From positions 48,050,182 through 48,114,181 of the forward strand of contig NC_052511.1 in NCBI RefSeq assembly GCF_014356525.2: 64,000 bases of DNA, written 5' to 3'. Made by a program: the position numbers and the translations under genes. Origin of the DNA: Nilaparvata lugens (taxonomy: Eukaryota; Arthropoda; Insecta; Hemiptera; Delphacidae). Below the pieces are notes generated by a model, which ran no database searches, was not told the DNA's origin, and saw only the letters and a program-made list of their open reading frames with translations. Of the stretch, positions 41,540 through 53,365 are shown one piece after another (the stretch's first letter is position 1; the number at the start of each line of letters is the position of its first letter).

Positions 41540-42155
41540 ATATATATATAAAAGCGAAATGGCACTCACTGACTGACTGACTGACTGACTGACTGACTGA
41601 CTGACTGACTCACTCACTCGCATAACTAAAAATCTACCGGACCAAAAACGTTCAAATTTGGTAGGTATGTTCAGTTGGCCCTTTAGAGGCGCACTAAGAA
41701 ATCTTTTGGCAGTATTTTAACTCTAAGGGTTGTTTTTAAGGGTTTAAAGTTCGTCTTTTAGCATGTATATTCTTCTTCTTCCAATCTCTTAATTATAATT
41801 GAAATTTCCATATCATATGCTACTATAGAACTAAAATCTAGATGGAGTACCTCTTCGAAAAAGTTGTTAACTGGCAACTAAATATTAATAGATTTGTCAG
41901 ATGGCATTAAGCTGAGTCGACTTTGTTAGGTTGGCACCAAGTTGAAGATTTAAATAAATGCATTTATCGCAGAAAAATTGATTGGGCACTGCTACTTCAA
42001 TCCTAGGAATATTATATTACTAGCCGTCAGGCTTGCTTCGCTCGCCATATCCGTTTAGCCAGACGTTTAGTCTGGACCCCCGACTGGATTGTTCTAACAT
42101 ATGACAAAAATTCTCAAATGAAAAATGCAGGCGAGCGAAGCGAGCCTAACGGCTA
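41540..42155 (+). mobile_element. Family E repeat, copy 5
   Basis: Complete-looking copy: TATATATAAAAGCGAAATGG, then a (CTGA)n tract (41568-41610), CTACCGGACCAAAAACGTTC and a GC-rich end GCGAGCGAAGCGAGCCTAAC that closes with GGCTAG. It lacks the second GC-rich block found in copy 2. Confidence 0.75.
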
Positions 42156-42477
42156 GTTTTTTATAACTCAATTGGTGAATAGTGATGCAGTGTTCAGAGA
42201 ATATATTATATTCCACAAGTCGTGCCAATCAGATTTATGAATCAGTGTCTTGGAAAAATATTATTTAATCATAGTAGCTTCAAGATTGATGATCAAATGA
42301 GCTGTTGATAAATTAAAGGAAACTCTATATTATATCAACGGATGGTAGAAATTCATGAATTAATGTTTGGATAGGTTATTAAATATACTGGGAAATTCAA
42401 TCGTAGTAGATTCAACATAAATTCATTTGATGATCGGATGTATGATTGATTTAATGAATGGAAACTTCATTATATCA
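42156..42477. other. AT-rich DNA, no gene recognised
   Basis: Holds loose precursors of the following tandem repeat (GATGGTAGAAATTCATGAAT at 42341). Confidence 0.3.
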
Positions 42478-42740
42478 GGTGATGGTCGAAATTCGTGAAT
42501 GAATCTTCGTGTTGGTGTTTTAATATACTTGAAAGAAATTTCTGAAATGTCTAGAATATGATAATTATATCAAGGGATGGTCAAAATTCATTCTTTGTGT
42601 AGGTGTTCTAATATACTTGAAAGAAATTTCTGAAATGTCTAGGATATGATATATCAAGTGATGGTCAAAATTCATTCTTTGTGTAGGTGTTTTAATATAC
42701 TTGAAAGAAATTTCTGAAATGTCTAGGATATGATATTCAT
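42478..42740. repeat. ~86-93-bp tandem repeat, three units
   Basis: Units start GGTGATGGTCGAAATTC (42478), GGGATGGTCAAAATTC (42572) and GTGATGGTCAAAATTC (42658), each with ATACTTGAAAGAAATTTCTG and AAATGTCTAGGATATGAT. The last two are nearly identical. Confidence 0.9.
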
Positions 42741-43104
42741 GTCTAATAGAATGTATGTCTATAGAAATTCATGCCAAAAAGTGGTATTCCGAAAATTTAT
42801 ATCAGTTATTGAACCTTTGAGGATAACATTTTTCAAATAACCTAATTTTGTTCACTTCTTAACACAGAGAAATGTCTCACTGAACACATTCACTGAAGAA
42901 CCCAAAATGATCTACCAAATTAGTAGTTAAAACTATTCAATGAACTTATTCATATTCTACCCAATACGTCACTAAATTACCTAAAATACCTAAGTATCTT
43001 TCAGCACAAACTATTCTGAAAAGCACCACTAATCTTCTATCTAATCACAAGTAACCTTCTATCCTAGACAGACTCGCACTCTTAACTGAAGTAGTCTTGA
43101 ATTC

Positions 43105-43455
43105 TGAAACTTCTTCTTCTTTCTTATCTCCTCCTTTTTATTCTTCTTCTTCCCAGATCTATTTTTCTCTCATTCCGTTCTTGGCCTATCCTCCTCCTCC
43201 TCCTCCTCCTCATCACCCCACACCCCGCCACCCTAAGCTACTATTGGCTACATTCCATTCATGTGTGCGTTATCGCTGCTCTTTTTCTTCTTCTTCTTCT
43301 TCTTCTACTTTTCCTCCTTCTTCTCTTCTCCTCCTCCTTTCTCTTCTTCCTCTCCTCCTTGTTCTTCATCTTATTCTTCTTCTTCTTCTTCTTCTTTTTC
43401 TTCTTCCTCTCCTTCTTCTTCTTCTTCGTCTCCTGCTCTTTCCTTACCTTCTTCT
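43105..43455. repeat. Pyrimidine-rich (TTC/CTC) tract
   Basis: TTC- and TCC-rich low complexity broken by a short CACCCCACACCCCGCCACCC patch. All open frames here are low-complexity. Confidence 0.7.
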
Positions 43456-43504
43456 TAGTACATAGGTTGTCAATTTCTACAGTGGCTTTACAATGGAGTA
43501 ACTT

Positions 43505-43657
43505 TTTACTTTCCTTGCCCTATTAACATAGGTAAGGAAAGTATTGCTTTCCAAAAAAAATTAAGGTACCCTAATTTCAAGTTTTCTATACGTTTCAAGG
43601 TCCCCTGAGTTCAAAAACATGATTTTTGGGTATTGGTCTGTGTGTGTGTGTATGTGT

Positions 43658-43709
<52 letters not shown>

Positions 43710-43711
43710 TG

Positions 43712-43771
<60 letters not shown>

Positions 43772-44498
43772 GTGTATGTCTGTGAACACGATAACTCTAT
43801 TCCTAATTAACCGATTGACTTGAAATTTCGAACTTGAGGTCCTTATACCATGAGGATCCGACAATAAGATTTTCAATAAAATTAAATTTAAAATGGCGGA
43901 TAATTACTAAAAAACCATGTTTTCACGGTTTTCTCGAAAACGGCTCTAATGATTTTTTTCAAATATATACCATGGATAGCTATTTATAAGCCCTATCAAC
44001 TGGTACGAGTCACATTTCTGGGAAAATTGCAGGAGCACCGTAATATTCTTGAGAAAAATGGCGGATAATTACTAAAAAACCATGTTTTTCACGGTTTTTT
44101 CAAAAATAACTTACCGATAATACCGATTTTTTTTAAATTCATACCCTGTATAGTTATTTATCAGCGCTATCAACTGGCATGAGTCTCCTTCCTGGGAAAC
44201 TAATGGGGGTCCACCCCATCCTTGAGAAATGGACTTAGTAACCTCCTTCTCGTGCATGAGGTAGGTAGGTAGCGCAGTTCATAAAAAGAACACATAGTCG
44301 AGATATTTCATCTGTAGAACAGCTGTTTTGACGACTTTAAAAAAATGACGACTAAAAAAAAATCATCGAATTTCACAATTTACACAAAGGAAAAGTACTC
44401 TGAAAACAATTATATATAATATACACACATAATTATACAGATCGTAGTTTCAAATATGAGCAAGGAAAGTTGTGTGAGTGTACCACACCAGATTTTTT
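43505..44498 (-). mobile_element. Interspersed repeat family A, divergent subfamily, copy 4
   Basis: Shares both ends with other A copies, but the interior has two to three repeats of AAAAATGGCGGATAATTACT and CCATGTTTTTCACGGTTTT. The (TG)n tract (43639-43775) is interrupted by single Gs. The closest relative is copy 6 (49500-50630). Confidence 0.8.
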
Positions 44499-44984
44499 GT
44501 AATTATTTTTGAATTAGCTGAATTCTGTCACTATAGCTAGATGGAAAATATTCACTCCGATTGGTTAAGAGTTTGTAATGTGAACAGTAACTCTGAATCC
44601 TGCCAGGAGACGGCAGCATATGCTGGGTAAATATTTCCGACTCCGCCTACTCTCTCCTCATTGGTCGACTGTTTGTATTGTGTCTGATTCTCAACTGTTG
44701 TAATAATTAGAATCAGAATAAGCTGTTGAAGATTAAAACAGTAATCAATCACTGGGTGGTGATAGTGTGATTAGAAACTATGCACGGTAATAGCTGCAAT
44801 ATCAATATTGTCAAATCACTTTTTGAATTAATTGAGAGTCAAATATAGTTAAATGTTCAGCATTTTGTAGTGGAATCCTCTACATTAATTCGATAGTAAA
44901 TGCATTCGAAATTCTATTATAATCTTCTTGATATGATTAAAATACTTCTGTCTTTCAGTTAAACAAGGATGAAAAATTGACTTA
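44499..44984. other. Unique-looking DNA, no gene recognised
   Basis: Contains ACTCTGAATCCTGCCAGGAG and a short inverted CAGTTGAG.../CTCAACTGTT motif; no coding frame of note. Confidence 0.3.
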
Positions 44985-45163
44985 TTACTTTCCTTGCCCT
45001 ATTACCATAGGTAAGGAAAGTATTGCTTTCCAAAAAAAATTAAGGTACCCCAATTTGTAAATTTCTATACGTTTCAAGGTCCCCTGAGTGCAAAAAAGTG
45101 GTTTTTGGGTATTGGTCTGTATGTGTGTATGTGTGTGTGTGTGTGTGTGGTGTGTGTGTGTGT

Positions 45164-45254
<91 letters not shown>

Positions 45255-45930
45255 TGTGTATGAGTGTATGTGCGTCTGTGTACACGATATCTCATCTCCC
45301 AATTAACCGAATGACTTGAAATTTGGAACTTGAGGTCCTTACACTATAAGTATCCGACACGAACAATTTCGATCAAATGCAATTCAAGATGGCGGCTAAA
45401 ATGACGAAAATATTGTCAAAAACAGGGTTTTTCGAGATTTTCTCTAAAACGGCTCCAACGATTTTGATCAAATTCATACCTGAAATAGTCATTGATAAGC
45501 TCTATCAACTGCCACAAGTCTCATATCTGTAAAAATTTCAGGAGCTCCGCCCCATCTATGCAAAGTTCGATTTTAGATCCCCAATTATCAGGCTTCAGAT
45601 AAAATTTAAACAAAGAAATTTGAGTGGAAAAGATTGAGCATAAAAATCTCTACAATTAATGTTCAGTAGTATTTTCACCTAATATTGAAAATAAGCACGA
45701 AATTAGAGAAAATGTTATTATTTCAATTGCAAACTGTTGGCAACTGTTGATTCTATTGAATGATTCACTATGAAGAGATAGCAGACCTCGTATGTCTCCA
45801 GCGTTATTGTCCTGTCACCAGCTGGCTCAGATCTTTGTTTATAAGTAGACTTGAGATAACATTAGCGTCATGTGATCAATTTTCATAACGGCAAGGAAAG
45901 TTGTGTGAGTGCGCCACACCAGATTTTTTT
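44985..45930 (-). mobile_element. Interspersed repeat family A, copy 5
   Basis: Complete copy with a ~130-bp (TG)n tract (45119-45259) broken by a few GG. On the minus strand AATAA flanks both sides outside the A-runs (CCAATAAAAAAA before and AGTAATAAGTC after), a candidate 5-bp target duplication. Confidence 0.85.
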
Positions 45931-46394
45931 TATTGGAATAGCTTAATGGTGTGATCACATTGCATGCGTATATGTGCCAGTGCACGTCAGACCATGCATG
46001 AGCCGAAACACAAAATCTGGAAAGTGCCATTGAAACACGTTGTGACTTGCATGTAGCTGCTCACTGAACGCAACCAGCAAGTGCACGCGTTCAGTGTGAA
46101 TGTTCCTATTGCTCTCGCCACATTTTGTTTCTCATCTGCACGCTTGGTCTTGCATAATCAAGCTTGCACTCTGCACATATACGCATTCAATGTGATTAAG
46201 CAGTTTTGATGCAGTACACAAATTTCATTGATTGTCGTTTCAACGTCATAGTTTCATCTTCTATGATTCATTAAGTAGTTCATTCATTACTTCTTATCAG
46301 TTAGTTCTGTACCCATACACGTTCATCATTGTCAATATTGAAGTTTGTTTCCAATCACAATATAGGGGAACAGTTTACAGTACAACTATGTGTA
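45931..46394. other. Unique-looking DNA, no gene recognised
   Basis: Loosely palindromic words (GTGATCACATTGCATGCGTA...TACGCATTCAATGTGATTAA, 45950-46200) form a ~250-bp imperfect inverted repeat, probably a decayed MITE. Confidence 0.45.
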
Positions 46395-46492
46395 TTTGAA
46401 ACTGTTTAATCAATCTGTAAACTGTAGATAATTTATAACTATAAACAATGACAGACTTCCGGATATAGTGAGATTAAATTTGAACATTTAGT
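46395..46492. repeat. Direct duplication partner of 50777-50880
   Basis: CAATCTGTAAACTGTAGATA, then AATTTATAACTATAAACAA and ATATAGTGAGATTAAATTTG, recurs at 50777-50880 with about 85% identity by eye, on the far side of the satellite and repeat block. Confidence 0.7.
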
Positions 46493-46611
46493 ACTACCAA
46501 TTTTAAACATCAATGCTCCTTCAAGCCTGGTTTTCACTAGTAGAGTTAGTGGTCGAGTAACTGGCATACTAGCTCTACCGAGATAACTCTACCCTACTTG
46601 GTCGAATAAAG

Positions 46612-48275
46612 CGGGATGCACACCGGAGAAACGCATTTCGTGAAGCCATCTTTCATGAAACTTGTTTCATGCAATCCGTTTCACTCGCGCATGCATACAA
46701 AAGAAACGTTCCCTGCTTAGGCGGGATGCACACCAGAGAAACGCATTTCGTGAAGCCATCTTTCATGAAACTTGTTTCATGCAATCCGTTTCACTCGCGC
46801 ATGCATACAAAAAACGTTCCCTGCTAGGCGGGATGCACACACACCGGAGAAACGCATTTCGTGAAGCCATCTTTCATGAAACTTGTTTCATGCAATCCGT
46901 TTCACTCGCGCATGCATACAAAAGAAACTTCCCTGCTTAGGCGGGATGCACACCGGAGAAACGCATTTCGTGAAGCCATCTTTCATGAAACTTGTTTCAT
47001 GCAATCCGTTTCACTCGCGCATGCATACAAAAGAAACGTTCCCTGCTTAGGCGGGATGCACACCAGAGAAACGCATTTCGTGAAGCCATCTTTCATGAAA
47101 CTTGTTTCATGCAATCCGTTTCACTCGCGCATGCATACAAAAAACGTTCCCTGCTAGGCGGGATGCACACACACCGGAGAAACGCATTTCGTGAAGCCAT
47201 CTTTCATGAAACTTGTTTCATGCAATCCGTTTCACTCGCGCATGCATACAAAAGAAACGTTCCCTGCTTAGGCGGGATGCACACCGGAGAAACGCATTTC
47301 GTGAAGCCATCTTTCATGAAACTTGTTTCATGCAATCCGTTTCACTCGCGCATGCATACAAAAGAAACGTTCCCTGCTTAGGCGGGATGCACACCGGAGA
47401 AACGCATTTCGTGAAGTCATCTTTCATGAAACTTGTTTCATGCAATCCGTTTCACTCGCGCATGCATACAAAAGAAACGTTCCCTGCTTAGGCGGGATGC
47501 ACACCGGAGAAACGCATTTCGTGAAGTCATCTTTCATGAAACTTGTTTCATGCAATCCGTTTCACTCGCGCATGCATACAAAAGAAACGTTCCCTGCTTA
47601 GGCGGGATGCACACCGGAGAAACGCATTTCGTGAAGTCATCTTTCATGAAACTTTTTCATGCAATCCTTTTCACTCGCGCATGCATACAAAAGAAACGTT
47701 CCCTGTTCAGGCGGGATGCACACCGGAGAAACGCATTTCGTGAAGCCATCTTTCATGAAACTTGTTTCATGCAATCCGTTTCACTCGCGCATGCATACAA
47801 AAGAAACGTTCCCTGCTTAGGCGGGATGCACACACGGAGAACGCATTTCGTGAAGCCATCTTTCATGAAACTTGTTTCATGCAATCCTTTTCACTCGCGC
47901 ATGCATACAAAAGAAACGTTCCCTGCTTAGGCGGGATGCACACCGAGAAACGCATTTCGTGAAGCCATCTTTCATGAACTTGTTTCATGCAATCCTTTTC
48001 ACTCGCGCATGCATACAAAAGAAACGTTCCCTGTTCAGGCGGGATGCACACCGGAGAAACGCATTTCGTGAAGCCATCTTTCATGAAACTTGTTTCATGC
48101 AATCCGTTTCACTCGCGCATGCATACAAAAGAAACGTTCCCTGCTTAGGCGGGATGCACACCGGAGAAACACATTTCGTGAAGCCATCTTTCATGAAACT
48201 TGTTTCATGCGATCCGTTTCACTCGCGCATGCATACAAAAGAAACGTTCCCTGCTTAGGTGGGATGCACACCGGA
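46612..48275. repeat. 110-bp satellite, about 15 units
   Basis: Very uniform units of ~110 bp: GCGGGATGCACACCGGAGAA, ACGCATTTCGTGAAGCCATC, TTTCATGAAACTTGTTTCAT, GCAATCCGTTTCACTCGCGC, ATGCATACAAAAGAAACGTT, CCCTGCTTAG. Each holds a CATGAAAC-TT-GTTTCATG hairpin. A three-unit block (46662-46991) is repeated exactly at 46992, including the two-base variants, which signals recent block duplication. As 110 is not a multiple of 3 the frame rotates between units; the apparent ORFs are by-products. Confidence 0.93.
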
Positions 48276-48950
48276 GAAACGCGTTTTGTGAAAAAAGTTT
48301 CAGGACACGTGGAACGAAAGTTGCTCGCAATCGACTGATAAGATTAAGATTAAGATTAAGATCCGTTTCACTTGTGCATGCATACAAAAGAAACGTTCCC
48401 TGCTTAATCTTATCAGTTGATTGCGAGCAACTTTCGTTCCACGTGTCCTGAAACTTTTTTCACAAAATGCGTTTCTAAGGTGAGCATGCCGTTTCTTTTG
48501 TATGCATGCACAAGTGAAACGGATTGCATGAAACAAGTATCATGAAAGAGGGCTTCACGAAATGTGTTTCTCCGGTGTGCATCCCGCCTTAATCTTATCA
48601 GTCGATTGGGAGCAACTTTCATTTCACGTTTCCTGAAACTTTTTTCTCGAAACGCGTTTCTCCGGTGTGCATCCTGCCTAAGCAGGGAATGTTTCATGAA
48701 ACGAGTTTCATGCAATCCGTTTCACTCGCGCATGCATACAAAAGAAGCGGCATGCTCACCTCAGAAACGCATTTTGTGAAAAAAGTTTCAGGACACGTGG
48801 AACGAAAGTTGCTCGCAATCAACTGATAAGATTAAGCAGGGAACGTTTCTTTTGTATGCATGCACAAGTGAAACGGATTGCATGAAACAAGTATCATGAA
48901 AGAGGGCTTCACGAAATGTGTTTCTCCGGTGTGCATCCCGCCTGACTGTT
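48276..48950. repeat. Inverted and rearranged derivatives of the 110-bp satellite
   Basis: Pieces of the unit alternate in orientation and are joined by a second module: AAAAAAGTTTCAGGACACGT, GGAACGAAAGTTGCTCGCAA and TC(G/A)ACTGATAAGATTAAG (48290-48345 plus; 48405-48470 minus; 48588-48650 minus; 48778-48836 plus). The block ends GTGTGCATCCCGCCT, the inverted start of the unit. Together with the array it looks like an element with GGCGGGATGCACACC termini whose interior has been amplified. Confidence 0.8.
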
Positions 48951-49032
48951 TTCAATACAGTTGAGAATAGTAGTTAAAGTGTGTTGTCCAGTGTACAGAG
49001 CTAACCTTAAAATATCGATACTTTTTAATAAA

Positions 49033-49246
49033 TTAACACTTATTAACACATTTCAATAAATTAATACCTTTTTATTATTGAGAAATTTCATTATCACATT
49101 GCTCGATTAATTTTATTATCACATAATCTTGTTAATTTTATTGCACTGTATACTTCTGTAATGTTGTACTTTTGTTAACTTTATTACTGTTATTATTTTG
49201 TGATATGTCTGTAAAATTATTTGTAGAATAAATTTCAATTTCAATT
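49033..49246 (+). mobile_element. Short non-LTR retroelement 3' fragment with 14-bp target duplication
   Basis: A 214-bp insertion ending AGAATAAATTTCAATTTCAATTT, that is, AATAAA plus a (CAATTT)n tail. It is flanked by perfect TACTTTTTAATAAA repeats (49019-49032, 49247-49260). Severe 5' truncation with a long target duplication is the classic LINE pattern. Confidence 0.85.
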
Positions 49247-49260
49247 TACTTTTTAATAAA

Positions 49261-49499
49261 CAACAATACTTCTCAAACTTGATAGCCTACGGCATGACTC
49301 TACTCTACTAGCTCGAGACTGTTTTCATTGGCATAGTAGTGTTAGAGTAGAGTGAGAAGCGGCGGTGGGGGAAGGCAAGTGGTAGAGTACTATCCCACGG
49401 TGCTATCCCACTCTACTCTATTATAAACTAGTACTCCACCATGACTCTACTCTACCAAGAACGTTTTAATTGGTAGAGTACTATCCCACTCTAATCTAC
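49261..49499. repeat. CTCTACTCTACCA / TGGTAGAGTAC short repeats
   Basis: Many direct and inverted copies of GACTCTACTCTAC, GGTAGAGTACTATCCCACTC and ACGTTTTCATTGG. The same words lie at 46555-46610 and 50633-50745, so family A copy 6 and the satellite sit inside this repeat. Confidence 0.65.
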
Positions 49500-50434
49500 T
49501 AAAAAAAATCTGGTGTGGTACACTCACACAACTTTCCTTGCTCATAATTGAAACTACGATCAGACTTTTGTATTTATGTGTATATATAATTGTTTTCAGA
49601 GTACTTTTTCCTTTGTGTAAATTGTGAAATTCGATGATTATTTTTTAGTCGTAATTTTTTTAAAGTCGTCAAAACAGCTGTTCTACAGATGAAATATCTC
49701 GACTATGTGTTCTTTTTATGAACTGCTCTACCTACCTACCTCATGCACGAGAAGGAGGTTACAAAGTCTATTTCTCAAGGATGGGGTAGACCCCCCATTA
49801 GTTTCCCAGAAAGGAGACTCATGCCAGTTAATAGAGCTGATAAATAACTATAAAGAGCATAAATTTGAAAAAAATCGGTCAAGTTAATTTGAGAAAATCG
49901 TGAAAAACATGTTTTTTTTTAGTAATTATCCGCCATTTTTCTCAAGTATATTACTTAGCTCTTGCAATTTTCTCAGAAATGAGACTCATGTCAGTTGATA
50001 GGACTTATAAATAGCTATCCATGGTATGAATTTAAAGGAAATCGTTGAAGCTGTTTTCGAGAAAACCGTGAATAACATGGTTTCTTAGTGAGTATCCGCA
50101 TATTTTCAAAAGAATATTACGGAGCTCCTGCAATTTTCCAGAAATGAGACTCATGTCAGTTGATAGGGCTTATAAATAGCTATCCATGGTATAAATTTGA
50201 AGAAAATCGTTAGAGCCGTTTTCGAGAAAAACCGTGAAAACATGGTTTTTTAGTAATCATCCGCCATTTTTTCCGCCATTTTGAATTCAATTTTATTGAA
50301 TTTCTTATTGTCAGATCCTCATGGTATAAGGACCTTAAGTTTGAAATTTCAAGTCAATCGGTGATTAGGAATGGAGTTATCGTGTTCACAGACATACACA
50401 CATACACACAAACACACATACACACACACACAGA

Positions 50435-50469
<35 letters not shown>

Positions 50470-50630
50470 ACACACACACACACCACACAAACACACACAC
50501 AGCCAACACCCAAAAATCATGTTTTGGACTCAGGGGACCTTGAAACGTATAGAAAACTTGAAATTAGGGTACCTTAATTTTTTTTGGAAAGCAATACTTT
50601 CCTTACCTATGGTAGTAGGGCAAGGAAAGT
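49500..50630 (+). mobile_element. Interspersed repeat family A, divergent subfamily, copy 6
   Basis: Opens AAAAAATCTGGTGTGGTACA and closes GGTAGTAGGGCAAGGAAAGT. The interior has three imperfect repeats of GAGACTCATG(C/T)CAGTTGATAG...CCGCCATTTTT. A (CA)n tract with interruptions lies at 50395-50500. It is the inverted counterpart of copy 4. Confidence 0.8.
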
Positions 50631-51214
50631 AACTAGTACTCTACCATGGACGTTTTCATTGGGAGAGTTCTCAAGATAGTTAGTACTTGCCCAGGGAACT
50701 CTACTACTAAATCTACTAATAGAAATCAGACTTTACTGAAATTTAACTATGAGGGAGAGTACTGTGATCTTAATTATTTGAAAATGTTCAATCAATCTGT
50801 AAAGTGTAGATAATTTGTAACTATGAACAAAGACTATGAACGAATTCCGTATATAGTGAAATTCAATTTGAACATTCATTATTTCTCATAAGTCACATCG
50901 ATGGTTCCCATGCAAACAATTCTGACAGTATGAGATGAATGAGAATCTCTCTATAGTGAGGTCCACGTTATAATGGCAGTGTTTCATTAGCAATGGTATT
51001 GTTATCCTTGTCTATCATTCGACAAAGCGGATAGCGCTATCTCTTTCTCGCTTTGCTCTTATGCCAGATCGTCTTTAAACAATGTAGAATTAATAATTAA
51101 TTAACAAAATATTTCATCTCAGTTATGAAAATTCATTATGCAATACTTGGAAAATATAATTTCTTGCTTGATAAAATATGATTGATTATTTTAAACTGGA
51201 ATGAACAGTTAATA

Positions 51215-51707
51215 CAGTTAGAGCAACTAAAGTGAAAATGTACAAGACGTTAGTCCGACCGGTTGTGACATATGGAGCAGAGACATGGACATTGCTGAGC
51301 AGGGATGAAAGAGCACTGATGTCATTCGAGAGAAAGATGTATCGAAGGATCTGGGGACCACTATGTGATGGAGAGGTTTGGAGAACCAGACATAACAGCG
51401 AAATCGATGAGGCTATAGAGGAAGGAAATATTGTAAGATTTATTAAGGCAAGAGGGATGGAATGGCTTGGACATGTGGTGAGAATGAATATGGAAACGAC
51501 ACAACTTAGACTGCTGGATGGACGAGAAAGAGAGGAAGACCGAGAACGAGATGGATAAAATGATGTGATAGGTGATCTGCGTGCGCTGGGCATATCCAAC
51601 AACTGGCGGCAAAGATCCCAGAGAAGAGACGATTGGACGCATTGTGTTGAGGAGGTCAAGGTCCATCCAGGACTGTAGAGCCAACTAAAGTAAAGAGAAA
51701 GTAAGTA
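51215..51707 (+). mobile_element. 5'-truncated non-LTR retrotransposon with 13-bp target duplication
   Basis: Inserted in family H and flanked by TGAACAGTTAATA (51202-51214 and 51708-51720), the sequence found once in intact H copies. It carries the RT C-terminal frame and ends AAAGTAAAGAGAAAGTAAGTA. Confidence 0.85.
51223..51678 (+). pseudogene. Endonuclease-reverse transcriptase C-terminus (non-LTR)
   Basis: Last ~150 residues of a LINE ORF2. It shows KMYKTLVRPVVTYGAETWTL, FERKMYRRIWGP, IKARGMEWLGHVVRM and, in a second frame, KRGRPRTRWI, then in a third frame DLRALGISNNWRQRSQ and EEVKVHPGL with stop at 51676-51678. These are the typical C-terminal motifs of RTE/craft-like insect elements. 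Two frame breaks, near 51510 and 51560. The palm domain is missing because of 5' truncation. Confidence 0.85.
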
Positions 51708-51883
51708 TGAACAGTTAATATTACATCAATAAACCTGTATCAGCTACCGTCTATAGAATGCATTGACAAGACAGAGGACCGTTAACGTTTTTCTCCTATC
51801 TTTCTCCACTGCCATTATAACGTGGACCGCACTATAGTAGTGTTTTGACGATAACAATGTAACCCTGTGACTGTTAGAATTCA

Positions 51884-52590
51884 TTTTTCCTCCACCTACT
51901 GTCTAAAGTACTTATTTTACTCCCTGAAACATAATACTGAAGTGTCACTTTTTCGCTCTCGGTAGTAAAACACAGAAAAACTCCCTAGGGAGGAAAAGTG
52001 ACTCCATTTAAATAACATTGGAAGCATCTCTATTTTAAAAACTTACATTGTAATAGGTAAGAAGGTCTAAGCTCAGATGAGGAAGCATATAGAGTAGTCA
52101 GTCATTGAGCTAATTAAATTCAATACCTCAACCAGTTTTGATCAACATATGAAATATATGTTTGTATGCTAAAATTATTACAAACTTCATATCACTATAC
52201 TAAATAGATGTATAAATATTTTGTTATATCCCATGCTATTCAAAATACCAGCCAACGAATATTCCTTAATAACTAATCAAATTTGAAACAGGAACTTCAT
52301 CATAGCTGTAGTTGTGGCGGCCATTGTTGTTACAACTTTTGTCGACAGATAGCGCTATCGGCGGAGAACTGTGATAACAAGCCAGCTGTTTCTGTTTACT
52401 TTTTAGATTATGTTGTAACACATTGTTTGGTCACGTACGTTTTTAATAGTTATTTGTATATCTAGAGTGAAAAGTATGACTTTTTCTCCCTGTGGGAAAA
52501 AGTTAGTGAGGCTAAGCCGAGGGCAACAATTTTCCCGAGGGAGAAAACGTATTTTTCGCTCGTGATTTACACAACATTTTTCCTTCATCT
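51884..52590 (+). mobile_element. Family G repeat with module N, copy 2
   Basis: TTTTCCTCCACCTACTGTCT at the left, then the same interior as 24763. At 52450-52590 module N lies in opposite orientation to that of copy 1 (TCTAGAGTGAAAAGTATGAC to TCGCTCGTGATTTACACAAC). Confidence 0.7.
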
Positions 52591-53365
52591 ACATTTTTTT
52601 ATAGAAACTGCAAATAATAATAACTTACGTATTGGTGGCAATGATTCCTAACAACATAACCTAAATCTAAAACCTAAAAACCGGTCGTCTGATTGGCACT
52701 GCCGATTGCGCTATCTATCGGCAAAAGTTGTAACAATTATATCAGCTGAGCAGCTACCAAAAATGGTTGACTCCAGATCACGCGGTTCAGATTTGAATTG
52801 CAGATCAAAAATATTTGTTGGCTGGTATTTGAATAGAATAAAATATTTTTAAAATTGTATAAATTTTTATCGTCTACTAATATTAAGAATATAATAATTA
52901 TCATACAAACATATATTCATGAGTTGATCAAATTTCTGGTTGTGGTATTGAATTCAGTTGACTCAATGACAGAACCTCTATTATGCTTTCCCATCTGAGC
53001 TTAGACCTTCTAACCTATTACAATGTAAGTTTCAAATAATAGAGACGCTCCCCATGTTATTTAAATGGAGTCACTTTTACTCCTAGGGAGTTTTCTGTTT
53101 TTACTACCGAGAGCGAAAAGTGAAACTTTAGTATAGGTTTCAGGGAGTAAAGTAAGTACTTTAGACAGTAGGTGGAGGAAAAAATTATTTTATTTGCAGT
53201 TTTTATAAAAATGTAGGTAGAGGAAAAATGTTGTCTATATCACGAGTGAAAAATGTTTTTTCTCCCTCAGGAAAATTGTTGCCCTCGGCTTCGCCTCGGC
53301 TTCAAACTTTTCCCTCAGGGAGAAAAAACAGCACTCATCACTCTAGATATATACAAATAACTATT
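52591..53365 (-). mobile_element. Family G repeat, inverted copy 3, with module N
   Basis: Runs inverted relative to copy 2 from TCCTTCATCTACATTTTTTA to AGTACTTTAGACAGTAGGTGGAGGA, making a G ... G head-to-head pair around module N. A further N copy (53230-53365) and a repeated ATGTAGGTAGAGGAAAAATG follow. Confidence 0.65.

Larger units (their letters stand above)
50951..51837 (+). mobile_element. Family H repeat, copy 3, with nested retroelement
   Basis: Complete copy with terminal inverted repeats CTATAGTGAGGTCCACGTTA and TATAACGTGGACCGCACTAT. Without the 493-bp nested insertion it would be about 380 bp, equal to the intact copy at 55137-55516. Confidence 0.85.

Noticed and set aside
43595..43876. 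His/Thr- or Cys/Val-rich frames over (TG)n tracts, here and at 38.8, 45.0-45.3, 50.4 and 54.0 kb
   Set aside because: Pure dinucleotide repeat translated in different frames.
46662..48338. Long series of overlapping open frames encoding MFHAIRFTRACIQKKRSLLR-type repeats
   Set aside because: They come from a 110-bp satellite read in rotating frames; 110 is not a multiple of three and the frames have no independent support.
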